DNA of 64,000 bases from Diplonema papillatum (GCA_030068145.1 JAPJBO010000027.1:496001-560000); one strand, 5' to 3'; positions 9,150 to 21,830 are shown, numbered from the stretch's first letter. The notes: generated by a model not told the origin, from the sequence alone. Program-made: numbers and translations.

Positions 9150-11507
9150 ATGAGCGCACGCTCCGCCGCAGCAAACACAAAGCGCCACCATTCAAGCTAT
9201 TGTTGCACGGGAGGGAGTGGGGGGAGGGGAGGGTTGAGAGGCGCTGGATTGATGAAGGAGGGAGAAGCCGGGATATTGCCATGGCTTGTTGAAGGCGAAG
9301 AGCGCACGTCTGAGCTGGTCGATGGTGACCTACGGCAGGTGGTGGTGAGCTACGATGGCGGGAGGGTGCAGGTAACCGTGGACGGGCACCGAGTAATACA
9401 CGCAAGGCAGTTCAAAGTGTTTAAGGACGTCGCCCTCGGCTCGGAACGGACTGCGCACGAGCCCTGGCGGCTGATCAACGACGGCAGCCAACCAGCGAAC
9501 ATCGCGATCTGGCGTAGAAGACCCCCCGCACTGCCCACTGGCTCCTGCGCTCAAGAGGCAGAGAAGCTGGTAGATCAAATTAGAGCATGCATTACCGTGT
9601 CCGTCCCATCAAGTCTTGCCTTCGACGCCGTAATGGATCTCGACTACTTGCCCACGTGGGATCCAGACTGCATCCGGTGCCACCGAATCGTGAAGCTCAC
9701 CTCCCGAAACGATGTTACCTACAGAGCTACGTGCTATCCCGGATTGTCACCTCGAGAATACGTCACGCAAAAGGGCTGGGCTCCTTTGCCCGACGGACAT
9801 TTCGTCTCTCTCAGCCATTCCGTCGTGCATCCTTCCACTCCCGCGTCAGCTTCCGAGTTTGTTCGAGCGACTTCTTATGGAATCGGCATGTACGTCCACC
9901 CCGTGAAAGGGCAGCCGCTGGAGAGTACGTTGTACTACGTCGTGCACGTGGACTTGAAGACGGGAGAAGGAGAAAGTTCGAAAGAAGTGCGCGAAGGATT
10001 TGTGGAGTGCATAAGCAAAAAGATGGCAAGGCTGTCCGATGCAATCGTGGCGTACAAGGAGTGGCGCGAAAGGCAAGGCAAGCCCTGGTGCGAGGATGAG
10101 TCCGAATGGCGCCGGGGCGACCCGCTCGACTTGCGAGAGTGTGAAGACGGCGTTCCCGAGATTTCGCTCGAGGAGAACCTCGGCCGCGACGACGTGTACG
10201 AGGCGTGCAACGCGGAGCTCCGCGCGCTGGCGGCGGAGAATTGCTTCGGCGAGACCGGCCTGTTCCCCGAGCTGATCAACAGCGGGTCGCTGCGGCGGAA
10301 GCGGGCGAACGCGTGGTCCAGCGAAGCCCTGGCCAACAGCAGCGTCCACAACCCCCCCGGCGCCGCCGGCTACAGCAAGAGCGCGACGGCGACCCCTACC
10401 TGCATCCCGCTGGGCCCGGTGCGACCGCAGAACGGCGCCGGGACGTCGCCCGACGCGGCGGGGTTGCTCGGCGGCAATTCGGCGTCGAACACGCCGTTCT
10501 TGTCGTGGGGGAGCCCGAGCAACGGGCACAGCCTCGGGCCCCGGGAGACGTCGACCCTGTCCCTCGCCGCGTCCAGCTGCTTCGCTTCGAGTGTCGGAGG
10601 CGGCTCGATGAAGGCGCCCAACTGCAAGCAGTGCGGCCAGCACTTCAACCTCACCAGGAGACGCCACATGTGCCGGCGCTGCTTCGCCCACATCTGCTCC
10701 GCTTGCTCGCAGTCCCGCCTCGTCCTGGGCACCGCCGGGAAGGCAGCCCGGGTATGCGACTCCTGCAACCTCGCGAACGACCCCTCAGCATCTCCAAACT
10801 TACGGTTATCACGGCCTGGATGCATACCGGAAGGGTCTCAGCACTCTCGAAGCTCGTCTGGTAAGTCGCCGCTGCGCAGAAGAGACTCGCAGAACGTTTT
10901 GTCCACCGAGATTGGCAGGTACAAAGCGAAGGTGACGGAGCTTGAGGTGGAGCTGGAGCGGCTGCGCGACTACGTTTCGCTGTCGCTGGACCACCACGTG
11001 ATCGGGAAAAAAGCGACGGTCCTTGAGTGCGACCGGGCCACGAACCGGCGCGAGCTGTTTCTGCAAGGCAAGCACCACGCGCGTGCGTGCGCCGTTTGCG
11101 AGACGCCGTTCAAGTTCTTCAACAGAGAGCACCACTGCCGCTCGTGCTACCGCTCCGTCTGCGCGCCTTGCTCGCAGGCGCGGCTGGACAGGCTGAGGGT
11201 GTGCGACTGGTGTGACATGACGCCGCCGATGGTGATGCCGAAGTGCGCTGTTGGGCATACGGCTGCTATGCGGGCCGCTGAATTCGCGCATGCCGCGGAG
11301 ACCTTGTGGAAGCGGAGCGAGATCGAGGCGCCGCCCACCCCCCAGGCTTCCCTTACCTACCAACATGACTCGGCGTATGCCGGCGACTGTGACAGCAACG
11401 CGGACATGCCAGCGCCGCCTCCCCGCGTTTCGTGCTCCCGGAGCGACACGCCGGACTCTTCCTTCAACGGCTTCTTCGAACGCAAGACGCAGAGTGCAAT
11501 GTACTAA
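9150..11507 (+). CDS. START domain protein with two FYVE zinc fingers, 785 aa
   Basis: The predicted protein binds lipid. A START-like lipid-transfer domain spans about residues 135-305 (ACITVSVPSSLAF, then DLDYLPTWDPDC, then YVVHVDLKTG near its end). A first FYVE finger begins near residue 491 (CKQC...RRRHMCRRC...CSAC...CDSC). A second begins near 648 (CAVC...NREHHCRSC...CAPC...CDWC). Each has four Cys pairs or their equivalents, and the basic patch is RRRHMCRRC in the first and NREHHCRSC in the second. FYVE domains usually bind phosphatidylinositol 3-phosphate on endosomes, so a role in endosomal lipid sensing or transfer is inferred. The linker (about 320-485) is Ser/Pro/Gly-rich and likely disordered. 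A short heptad-like helix (about 610-635) lies between the fingers. The frame is open upstream to 9096, but the first ATG is at 9150; another in-frame ATG at 9252 is possible. The gene needs no intron. Confidence 0.85.
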   Translation: MSARSAAANTKRHHSSYCCTGGSGGRGGLRGAGLMKEGEAGILPWLVEGEERTSELVDGDLRQVVVSYDGGRVQVTVDGHRVIHARQFKVFKDVALGSERTAHEPWRLINDGSQPANIAIWRRRPPALPTGSCAQEAEKLVDQIRACITVSVPSSLAFDAVMDLDYLPTWDPDCIRCHRIVKLTSRNDVTYRATCYPGLSPREYVTQKGWAPLPDGHFVSLSHSVVHPSTPASASEFVRATSYGIGMYVHPVKGQPLESTLYYVVHVDLKTGEGESSKEVREGFVECISKKMARLSDAIVAYKEWRERQGKPWCEDESEWRRGDPLDLRECEDGVPEISLEENLGRDDVYEACNAELRALAAENCFGETGLFPELINSGSLRRKRANAWSSEALANSSVHNPPGAAGYSKSATATPTCIPLGPVRPQNGAGTSPDAAGLLGGNSASNTPFLSWGSPSNGHSLGPRETSTLSLAASSCFASSVGGGSMKAPNCKQCGQHFNLTRRRHMCRRCFAHICSACSQSRLVLGTAGKAARVCDSCNLANDPSASPNLRLSRPGCIPEGSQHSRSSSGKSPLRRRDSQNVLSTEIGRYKAKVTELEVELERLRDYVSLSLDHHVIGKKATVLECDRATNRRELFLQGKHHARACAVCETPFKFFNREHHCRSCYRSVCAPCSQARLDRLRVCDWCDMTPPMVMPKCAVGHTAAMRAAEFAHAAETLWKRSEIEAPPTPQASLTYQHDSAYAGDCDSNADMPAPPPRVSCSRSDTPDSSFNGFFERKTQSAMY

Positions 11508-13220
11508 ACAGCGGCTTGCCTCGACGTTCGGCAGCGGCAGGCAACCCACGTGTGGCGAAGAGACTGAAAGCGTTCGGGTAATCATGCAATATCACGATTT
11601 CCGAGAACGTATACAGACGTAGCATGCAGACGACGAGGCAGGAAACTCTGCTGGAAGTCCATTGCGATGTTGTCGGCACTCTTGCCATACAGGACAGGCC
11701 GTGTGCCAACGAACCGCAGTTATCGGACACTGACATTGGGATGCATCGTCGCCAAGTAGCACGTGTCACTCAGTCTGGGAGTGCTGAGGTACTCGGCAGG
11801 TGACCCGTCCGATACGGTTTAGTTTTTTTTGAGGCAGGTACCATGGGGGAGCCTTCACGTGGCGACACTGTTGACCGCACCTTAATTGAGTCGCGGTCGC
11901 CGATCCCCCAACCGCCAGCATCATGTACTTGATGCGACGCGGAACAAGTGCTGACAGCACCGCCCGGCGAATAGAGCCACAAAAGTGGCAAATCGACCGG
12001 TCGGGGGGGTGCTTAGCAGCCAATGGCCTGATGGCTGAGTGCACACCACAAGCAGGACTGCATCCTCGTGTTGTTGCCGTGTTGTGTATAAGGCTTCGCG
12101 GGGGCCTGGTCTACCACCTCATCACAATAGGCGCAAACTTTCTCGACAGTGATTGGACAGTCGGGATTGCCGGGGCGGGTCTCCATGAAGAAGAGAAAAG
12201 TAAAGCAAGACCTGCCCCCTGCGCCTGCTATCTCGGCTGCTTCGGCAGACGACACATACTACTAATGCTACGCATTACAAGTTCAAACTATTACTACCAC
12301 TGAGGCTAGGTACTGCTGCGTGCCTAGCTATGCTTCGCTGCCCCATTGTGTGCGAGATTGGACTGGCGGGGATGCGTGACTTGTCAGGCACACCTGTTTC
12401 AAAATAGAAGGGATATCCCCCAGCTAACTGCGAGGAACAGGATCGATTCCTGCACCGAGCACTTTTGCCCCCCAGCCACTCCCTGCTGCACACCGAGGTG
12501 GGTATTTTGCTGCGGCATTCGTTGCTCACGTAGCACACGGGCAGGAAGGGAAAACTCGTTCAATAGTCATTCGTGAAGCAATCGAATAATTTGTAGCTTG
12601 CGTGCCGGAAGAAAAAGGTCGCTGAACTCGGAAAAACAACCGGTGAAGTCACCCGGGGAAAAGGGAGGGAAATTCTCCAACGGTTTGTCAGGAAAACCCA
12701 CCCACTTCCTGAGGGGTTAGTACGTGCCTCTGTGCACAAATTCCCTCAGTCCAGTAACGCAACGTGCATGGCAAGGAGGCTGGTGGGCTGGCTTCTGGCT
12801 GTCCGAATTGCCGGGTGCCCAGATCTTCCATTTTTCGGTGTATTTCTTCGGCCCCGGTTGGAAAGTGTTTGCAACCAGTATTTAATAATGAGTCCAGGGC
12901 ACGAGCGTCACCACGAGGCTTATGGTACCTTACACTACCCAGTCGGGTGGCCCACGTGGAGTGGACGGGTTGGTGGGGCAACCTCGAGCCCTTGGTCTCA
13001 ATTCTGTTTAACGAAGGCTCTTCACAAGCTTATAAAAACAACCCGGCCCCGAAAGACGAGGGGTGGGGGACTGATTCCGAAGCTGGCGCCCTTATTTTTT
13101 TTGCAGTGCACGAAAACGTTCGAACTGTTCTCGGTTGCCGGGCGCAACCCTGCTTCAGATTCACTCCCGTGGTAGAAGCGACCCGCGCCCATCCGCTTTC
13201 CCGTCCTTTTTTTTCTGGTT
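11508..13220. other. Intergenic DNA, no gene recognised
   Basis: Short open frames on both strands with no recognisable domain. No tRNA or rRNA signature found. Confidence 0.4.
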
Positions 13221-13960
13221 TGTAGGAAATGCTTGAGGAGACTGCCAATTGCGAAAGATCAAAGGTAGGTAGTGTGGTACTCATCGGCGTGCCGGTGACT
13301 CCCACACTATCGCGACAATATTCCGAGATCGTGGTAAATGTGCTGTAGCCCACGCAAAACACAGGTAAATCTGGGTTTACACAGGTAAATCTGGGTTTAG
13401 TGGCGGGCGTAAGCGTTCAACAAAAAAGCCCCACTTTGTATTGTATTGTTTTCTCCCCCTCTAGCCTCCTTCGAAATGAGCACAAGGCAGTCCCTCGAGT
13501 ATTTTTGAAAGCATGAAAGCACTCAAAAAGCTGTTCTCGGCTGGCCAGGTGCGACCCTGCGTGACAGCGAGCAGCACCGTTTCGGTGCTATTTCTTCTGG
13601 CGTACTGCCCAATCCCTTCCGAAAGGATCTTCACCACTCAGGTCGGGCCCTCGTTTGCTTCCTTTTTCTTCTGTTTTCAATGAGCACCTGCTTTGTAAGA
13701 AATGATCGAGGAGGCCTGTTGCGCGTTCTCAAAGGGGAGAAAATGTGTTTGCGGCCCACACGAAACACAGGGGAATCTTTAGGTTTAGTGCTGGGCGTAA
13801 GTGTCCAGCAACAAAAAGGACTCCTATGCAGTTGTTTTGTTCTCCTTCTCTAGCCGTCGTCGAAATATGCACCGGGAGGCCCTTCCGAGCACTTTCTGAA
13901 TTAGCACCTGCTTTGCGCGAAATACTCGAGGAGGTCGCCAGTTGCAGTTTTCAAGCGTGT
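13220..13960 (+). repeat. Dispersed tandem repeat family R1, two diverged units
   Basis: Units contain GCACCTGCTTTGTAGGAAAT, a CTGTAGCCCACACGAAACAC-like stretch, GTGGCGGGCGTAAGCGTTCA, and a 3' block TAGCCTCCTTCGAAATGAGC followed by ACAAGGCAG. One unit is near 13220-13510 and a more diverged one near 13680-13930. A short internal duplication of ACACAGGTAAATCTGGGTTT lies near 13361-13400. The same family recurs at 34730-35135. Confidence 0.75.
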
Positions 13961-14359
13961 TGTTACCTGAGCATGCCGGTTCACTCTGTCAAAGGAAACC
14001 CCCACCCAGACTCCGAACTACAAATAAGGAAACGTGCACGACGCACACCTGTGCAGTAGGAGGTCAGCAACATTGCGTTCGCTGGATGATAAGGTGGCCG
14101 CCTCACCCTCGACTGAGTCCGTGTATACCCACGTACGAATCAGGTCCACACCCACACACACACGTGCGCGCTAACAAGCACATGCCGTCTTCCCCAAGCT
14201 GACCTTCTTCACCAGGGCCAACACATCGTTCGAATGTCATATTATTAATTGGGGTTCCACGTTTTACCTCACGCTGTTTGGTAAAGCGTGGAATTCCTGA
14301 AGCTGCGCCATTATGACTGTGACTTAGTGTCATTCACGAAGGAAAAGAAACCACGTCCA

Positions 14360-14670
14360 CTTTTCACTACAGAGAGGCCGGTCGTTCAACGGTGCAGTAG
14401 TCATTCTTACTAGTGGTCAAAAACTATTACGAGTGATTCTCACTGTTTCTTACTAGTGACTACTGCATTTTGTGAAGGAATCCCTTCATAAGGGTACGTT
14501 TTCTTCCCACAAAAGTGGACTCATTCACTTGAAAGAACGACTACTGCAGTAGTCATTCTTACTTCTGCAGTAACAGGAATGACTACTGCAGTCATCATTT
14601 TTGCAACGACAGTAGTCATATGACTAGTAAGACTTATGACCAGTAAGTGACTCAGTCGTAGTGAATGACA
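14360..14670. repeat. Cluster of short palindromes (GACTACTGCAGTAGTC type)
   Basis: The motif AGTAGTCATTCTTACT and its inverse occur many times. A perfect 16-bp palindrome GACTACTGCAGTAGTC lies at 14539-14554. Related pieces (ACTAGTGACTACTGCA, GACTACTGCAGTCATC) surround it. It looks like a decayed hairpin element. Confidence 0.6.
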
Positions 14671-17600
14671 TGACTAGCGCACCGTGTAGGAGGCAATGTA
14701 ATCCGGCGCGCTTGCAAAGCGCAAGCTTACTCATTTTTCGAAGCTGGGAATAAGGGGAGAACCAACACGAACACACACTTCCGGACAACGCGTGGCCACT
14801 ACGGGCAGCAAGAAGCGTCAGCAGTGACCAAAAAACCGACAGCCTGGGCCGTACTCCGCAACAGGGGTTACCCATACATGAACGCTTACACACACACACT
14901 GGTCGTTTTCTTTTTGTTGAACGCTTAGCTCACCGTGCCACGTTCATAGCCGGATCACTCGTTCGATACTGGCCGAGCACAAGTGCCTCCGCAAGTTTCG
15001 AGAGGTGCATTTCACGTTTAGCGTCACGATCCGTAGACCCTGCGGCCAGGATCCTTCCCCTCTCACCCCCACCCACAATCACAATTCATTTGGAACACAA
15101 AGTAAACCTTCAAATTCAAAAGAACGGCACGGCAGCAGTCGCAAAACAAGACCTTCCTCGCACAGGTGCACGCTTCGCAGGCGGCACGTGTGCGCGGCGC
15201 TCTCAGGTGTCGACAGGAAAAGAAAGAAAAGCCGGAAAAGTGTGATCCGGAACAGCGTGTGTCAGCATGTTCACAACGTGCCACCCTCTTCCCGGGTCTC
15301 GCCATGCGTTGAAAGGAAGGCCGGAGCGGGCACAGCGATGGCCCACCTCCGTAACGACACAGTAGCGTGTTTCTTTGATTCCGGCAGTTGCTCTTACGAG
15401 ATGGCGACCGAAAGGTTCGCTCTACGAACTGAACCATTGAATGGTTCGTAGTTGCGCAACGAGACCCAATTTCCGGAGCGATCCGTAAGTGTGTACGCGC
15501 AATCGCAGTGGCCACGTGTCTCCACCGAAAAAGCAAGCATCCCTCCCCGGAAGAACAGTTTAGTCGTTGCCGAACACTCGAAACAGAACGGCCCGCGTAG
15601 CCTGTTTGCTGATGTGATTCGCGGACTGTTATTATCAAGTTGAAGTGGGGCCTCCTGTCACGAAGTGAGTCTTAAAACTGGCACGTCGGCTCGACCCAAG
15701 CACCCTGAAACGAAGCCAGGAACGCAAGAACGGGGGCTCCTCGCCATCATCCGCCGGCACGTAGTGCATGCCCCACCTGGCCGAAATTCCCCAAAGTGAT
15801 GGCCCGTAGCGGAGGGGGCCGGCTCATGCGATTCAGGCCGCTTCACAGCCGGTGTGTTTCTCAGGAAGGGCTTACCTCCCGCTAGAATCGCTGATCACTA
15901 GCGCTGGCCGCATCGCCCTACCACACCTGTTTCGTTCCAATTCGTCCGTCCGCGTGTGCTGTCCCGCTTCGTTTTTCTCTGTCAAAATGTCCTCCTGTTT
16001 CGTGTGAGCAGTGTACCGATTCAAGACAATTCCGTTCGGCTGTTTGTCTCCTGCGCCAGTTTTTTGTCTGAAGAATAATAGGCGTGTGTTTGTTTGTACG
16101 TGCTGGGGCGCAGCATTTCGGCGGCGGGTCATTAAGGGTTCATGCAAGTGCCTGCCAGTGCACTTGTACCACATGTGCGCCTGCACGTGTATGCACCGCA
16201 CGTCTGCATGCGAAGACTTGTTCGTATACCTGCATGTCCTGCTTGTGCTGCAAGTGCGCCCCATTTCTTGGCCGAACCTCAGAAACCCACACAGTCTCGT
16301 GGTTGCGATCAGAAACCAGGGGGAGACAGTCACAAACCTGCTCCCCTCCGCGGTCGATGGTGGTACGAAAAAAGAAAGGAACCATCCGTGCCCCTCCCCC
16401 TTCATTTGCAAACGTCGAAGAGTTTCTGTGTCTCCGGGTCGAGAAAGAAGGGAGTAAGAAAAAAAGGAATGCAACGCCAACATAGCAGAAAGCGAAAGAA
16501 AAACGATGAAGAAAAACATAAACAACGGCCGGGGAGCTGGCGAAACAGACAGTAAGGGTCGTTCGTTTCCCGCTCGAAGTCTTGCATTGACCCCTTCGAG
16601 AACCAACCCACGTCAAAAAAGCCGTTCGACCAGGCGCACAAGCAAGACTGCCGCTTGAGAAGAAACATGTTTACTCAACAGTATAGCATGAGGCCGACCT
16701 GCAAGGTTTCGACACCGAAGTTGCCGACTGGGACACGGTTGAATGCCCCCACCTCCTGCCGATGGACCGCTTGTGCGCCAAACGAGCGCCGGGTCTTTTT
16801 TTAGACGAGCGTCGGCGGCCAGGCTTACGCGAGTACCAGACTACATGACCCACCAGCAAGACCACGACGGCTAGACCGTGGTGCATAGACCACCAAAACC
16901 TGGTCAGACCGCCACCCACCAGGACTTCAACGGGTAGACTATGGCCACAACGGCTAGTAGTTAGACCGTGGGGTTAGATCTTAGTGACAGGCAAGGCTCA
17001 GCTTACTGTGAATTTGATCAATGTAACATCAAGGCAGCCCTTACAACGACCAGCCACAGTCAACGCCGCGTGGGTGCGAGCTTTTGATATTAATGATCAT
17101 GTTTCAAACCCCCGATTGCGCGTAACCTGGAAGCACCCAGAGGGTGTCGGTGGTACAAAGGTGCAGTTGCCCGCATCCATCCGGCAATCAGCTCGCATCG
17201 GGGAGGTGACGCTACCCACCCGGACAAGAAGGTGTCCTGCTGCCCCGCGCGTGGTAGCGTTTCCTTGCTGCACTGCGTGCAATGTACGGCCTAGCCGCTT
17301 GCGGCAGCTCTCACATGCGACTTTCGGTAGGCGATTTGACGGAGCACGCCAGCTGAGAACAGACCTTGAGCCAAAAACAAATTCGATCGGGAAAAAGGTC
17401 GGGCCTTTCCAGCACCCGCAAACCCGAACACGCCCACAGGAAAAGAAGGCCACCCCCTCATCAAATCACGAAAAAAGTAATCAAACGTATCCAGCGCATT
17501 CAAGCGGCTTTTCGTCGCTTGCTGTCGTCTCGACCGCTGTAGGTAATCCGCGCGCGGCGGAGGGCCCCTGCTTTCTGTGTGGCCAGGAGACGCTGCAGCA

Positions 17601-17785
17601 TTGATTGTCATCATTCACTCTTTCCCGGTCGAGCGAAAGATCCCCTTCCCGCATTATATCGCGCGCTACGAACGCGACGTGTGCTCCCCCTTCGCTGCTT
17701 GCGGAAAAGCTGAAAGAGGATTTCCAGTCCAACTCTACGCCACCCAGCTTTGAGCTTTCTGCTTTCGCAAGCGGCTATACGCACG
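14671..17785. other. Long intergenic stretch, no gene recognised
   Basis: Open frames up to about 240 codons occur on both strands, for example 15872-16606 on the minus strand. They overlap each other, resemble no family and have mixed codon quality. Near 16790-16980 there are several short GGTCAGACC/TAGACCGTGG-type repeats. The end presumably contains the promoter of the carrier gene at 17786. Confidence 0.35.
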
Positions 17786-19562
17786 ATGTGTAACTGCCCG
17801 CACCATGACCGAATGCTGGATGAAGGGGAGTTTCACGACCCGGAACTCAGCTTGAAGCACACTATGATTGCGGGGTCTGCGGCTGGGATCAGCGAGCACT
17901 GCGCGATGTTTCCGTTGGACACGATCAAGACCCGGATCATGCTCGACAACCAAACGAAGTACACGCGGATGATCCAGACGGGGTCCCTCATCCTTAAAGA
18001 AGAAGGCGCCAGCGCTTTTTACAAAGGCATGGCCCCAGCCTTGATCAGCGCCGTGCCCGCGCACGCCGTTCTCTTCACCACGTACGAGTTCGTGAAGAAA
18101 AACGCCCGGCAGTACATGAACGACCACTCTGCGTACCTGGCCGGCGCCGTCGGTGCCACCATCATGCACGACACCGTCACCGTCCCCTTCGACGTCGTCA
18201 AGCAGCGCATGCAGGCGCGCATGTACGCGTCGTCCTCGGAATGCGTGAGGCAGACTTTTCTCAAAGAAGGTCCTTACGCCTTTGTCCGGTCGCTCCCTGC
18301 GACGTACATGCTCAACATACCCCACCAAGCAGCGCATTGGCTCACGTACGAAACCGCCAAGATCATGACAGGGAAAGCAATAGAAGAACACGTCGCGCTC
18401 GACTTCTTCATGTGCGGGGTATGCCGTGTATTCTCGCCTGGAGGGGACTACAAGCAACACCGGGTCGGTAGAAGAACCTGCCGGAAGGGAATGAACCTCA
18501 CTGCCAAGACTTGAATGTCGCCATGCTGCACGGGTTATCACAGCCAACTTGCACATCGCATCACCCGGGAAGTGGAACATGTCTCTGCAATGGTTCATCA
18601 GCCATCCGTGTAGCTCTGAGTCCTGTGCCGTCGGCAGTTCACCTGTGAGCGGAGCAAGTCAGACCATCGCTCACCTTCAAAAAAGGAGTGCGAACCCAAA
18701 AAAAAGCGGCTTGTCGGCAGCTCAAAATTTCGGCTTTAACAGAACCCATTCGAACGAAGGTCACCCGGAGATTCTAAAAAAAAAAACCGGCGAACTATAA
18801 CTCGAAAAAAAACCGAGAGCGACCGTTGTTCTTCACCCCAGGCGTTGCAGCCCTCCACAAACACACGCACCCACAGGCATTAGCCGGCGTTTTTGCGTCG
18901 TTCGTCTCCCACCCGCTCGATCTAGTTCGGACCCGAATTCAGCTTGGCGGAGGAGCTTACCCTGACGTTGTGAGACGGGTGTACAGGGCCGAGGGCCTGA
19001 AAGGCTTCTGGAAGGTTTGTCTTGCTCTTCTCCTCAAAAACCCTTGGCGACATCGAATTGCGCCCCAAAACAGGAGGGGGCCTTCTCCTTACCCCCCCGA
19101 CTTCAGCAGGCAGACACAGAGTGAATTCGGGAGTGAAAAAGTGCGTTGCCAACCCCGCATTGAGGGAGTGAGGACGACGGCACAGACGACCATAACCTTC
19201 ACTCACATTATACTGCACGCCGCACTCTGTTATCTGCCTGCACCCTATCCCCTGGAACTGCATTGAACTGCGTGCTGCTGTCTTTCTCAGGCTAGAATAG
19301 GCTATCACAGGCAAGGCTCAACATAGGGAAGTACCCCGTCCGTGTAATCTTTTCTTTCACTATTTGATTGCCGACCCCTCGCTCACGACCTCCCACCAGT
19401 AGGCGGGCAAGCTTTCCACAACTTCCCACCCCGCAGGGCGCCGTTCCGCGAATGGCCTTTTACGCACCCTCCGCAGCCCTCATGATGATGTCGTACGAGA
19501 CGGTGAAGAGGTTCCTGATGACCGTCGACCGAGGCAATAAATCCCCGTCGCCGAGCAAGTGA
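17786..19562 (+). CDS. Mitoferrin-like mitochondrial carrier, three exons, 298 aa
   Basis: Exons at 17786-18418, 18877-19014 and 19437-19562 join in phase 0 with GT-AG introns of 458 and 422 bases (donors GTATGC and GTTTGT, acceptors CCACAG and CCGCAG). The product has the usual length and three repeats of a mitochondrial solute carrier, with signatures FPLDTIKTRIM, VPFDVVKQRMQ and SHPLDLVRTRIQ. The second-exon junction gives a continuous CGALAGVFASF, and the third a continuous GFWKGAVPRMAFY, both normal for the family. The Arg/Lys-rich signatures and the conserved MLNIPHQAAHW segment on the fourth helix resemble mitoferrin/MRS3-type carriers, which import iron across the inner mitochondrial membrane. 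That substrate is inferred from resemblance. The ATG at 17786 is the first in frame. A pyrimidine or S-adenosylmethionine carrier is the main alternative. Confidence 0.85.
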
Positions 19563-21570
19563 TCACCGGGCGCCCGTCCGATCCCCGCCGATTTGGTGGT
19601 CTGCGAAGCTTGCGGACGCACTTCCCCCGTTCGCGTGCTCCGCACCACCGTCAAGTGAAGGGGTTTCCACTGCACCGAGAGGTGCGTACACGGCTGCCGA
19701 TGCCCCGGATCGAGCGTAAGGATGCGCGCAAATACCGACGAGAACGGCTCTCGTACCTCCGCCGGGCTGACATCGCATGTCGGATGAGGTAGTTGTCAGA
19801 TGCGACTCCTTGCCCAGACCCCTGAATGTTCTGCCGGGTGAGCGGACGTTCTCGTCCGGTAGGCGGCACTCGGATTGAGCGCCGCGTGCTGCATGGCCTT
19901 GTGTATCTATGATGATTTCCGGCAACAGCTCGAAACCGCCCAGATGCCCGTCTCCACTCCGTCAACAATCAGCTCACTGTCGCTCTCCGGGCAGGCCCTT
20001 TCTTCAGCCCAGTGCCCTGGAGCCTGGCGAGCATTTTGGAGCAAAGGCTCCTCGTATGCATAGAGGAAGGAGTGGAGATTCTTGGGGAATACGAGTTTCT
20101 GAAATGGGGACGTCTTGTTACTGAAGACGCGCATGAGAAGTTGCCTACGTGTGCGTTTATTGCGCCGTGAACAGTGCATCACGACGAACATCGGGAGCTT
20201 GCTGGGACCTCTGGCCGCCTCTGCACGCTGTTCTTGTCCAGTGCGAGGGCACCCATTTTCGCCGTTCGTTTGAAAGCAAAGTTTCGGCACTTCCAACGGG
20301 TGAGAGGTGTCCCAGGCTAAGATTTCACCCTTCCGCGGTATTTGCATACTTCACATAGCTGCACGAGGGCTGAGCTGACGCTGAGTCGTGTGTGCGGACT
20401 CGTAAAGTTTGTTGCTCATGGAGGCTGCGTGTCAGAGTCAAAAAGGAATCCGAATGCGTGCGTATGTGTGTGAGTGTGTGTGTCTTTTACAAACGTGCCC
20501 GAAACCTTGAACCATTCCTTCAGTCATGAAGCTAGCCCGCTTCCCGATTCATCAGTTTGACCAACTCCCCGAAAGGAGGACAATCTGCATGGGGACGAAA
20601 GTGGGAGCACGTCATCACTGGTGGCGGTACGCTCGATCATCTTCCGTCGGAGGACGGTCAGACTGTCGCCATAGCAAACCTATTTGGAAGCAGCATGCGA
20701 CGGAGTCCCGGGTAAGTGCAAGCGCATCCTCTGCCGTGAAGTGTAACCATTGCCCTCAGCTATCAAAGAGACGGATACGAGCGTTTCCAGAAGACATCCA
20801 GCTCGAGCAACCGTCTGCGAACGATGTTTTGCGCTCGGTTCAAACAGACCTCAGCCAAAAGAACGCCGAGCCTGTGCGATCCGCAGGCTGCTTGAGCATC
20901 GCTCACGCAGCCTGCGGTACCAGTAGCCAGTTCCGCTGCAAGCGCCACAGTTGCGACGCACGTTGTTGACCGAGTCTTGCCTTGTCGAAACGAAAGGAGC
21001 TGGGTGCCGATGTGCAGCCTTGTTTGGAGGTCATTGAGCCCCTAACCCTTCTCTCCCCTTCCCCCTCTTCTCCTCCGTCACATCAACCACGCTTTCTTCT
21101 GTATTCTTCTGCGGGCAGTACTGTTGTACTAAGTGATACACTGAACCGGATACACGGATAAAATCTGAGGACGAATCCAAACGGCACGGCATCTAATACG
21201 GTATACTCCAAGAGAGTTTCTCCGCTCTCGGCGCTCTTGTGGAGTTCCGCGTTGTAAAAACACCTTTCTTGCCGCCGCGGGGCGGAAGGCTGTATACATA
21301 CCCTTCTTGCTGCCGTGGGGAGGAACGCTGAAAATAAAAGGAGGAGCCGAATAAGTGAGAACGTACGAGTGCGCGGGTGACGACCGCATACTGAGGCCCG
21401 CGTCCATTCGTGAAGTGTGAGACCCGCTCTTTGCACACCGTATCTTGGAGCGTCGTGGTCAATTCGGTCTCCCAAATTCAGGGACTAGTGGGTCCCTTAC
21501 AACTCTGCAGCTGCGCGCGAGACGCGCGGATTACCTTGGCCCGCCAGAATCGTGCCAGTTCATGTTGTCC
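19563..21570. other. Intergenic DNA, no gene recognised
   Basis: Short open frames only. A (TG)n-like tract lies near 20460-20485. No RNA gene seen. Confidence 0.4.
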
Positions 21571-21830
21571 CACGGGAGCGGTTGTCGCTCAGTGCTGGAA
21601 GCCGGAAATGGACGCACTTTTTTAAGTGCACCCCCCGCTTCGCTTTCGGTCGTCCCGAAGGTTGAGCAAACCACGCGGCCGCCAAAAAATGCCAGCCACC
21701 CACGGGAGCGGTTGTCGCTCAGTGCTGGAAGCCGGAAATGGACGCACTTTTTTAAGTGCACCCCCCGCTTCGCTTTCGGTCGTCCCGAAGGTTGAGCAAA
21801 CCACGCGGCCGCCAAAAAATGCCAGCCACC
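21571..21830 (+). repeat. Exact tandem duplication, 2 x 130 bp
   Basis: 21571-21700 is repeated with no visible change at 21701-21830. Each unit starts CACGGGAGCGGTTGTCGCTC and ends AAAAAATGCCAGCCACC. Confidence 0.92.

Noticed and set aside
9846-10691. 281-codon minus-strand frame opposite the START-FYVE gene
   Set aside because: Antisense of a clear domain protein; no independent support.
15872-16606. 244-codon minus-strand gene
   Set aside because: Overlaps other frames of similar length on both strands, has no recognised domain and no codon bias like the real genes.
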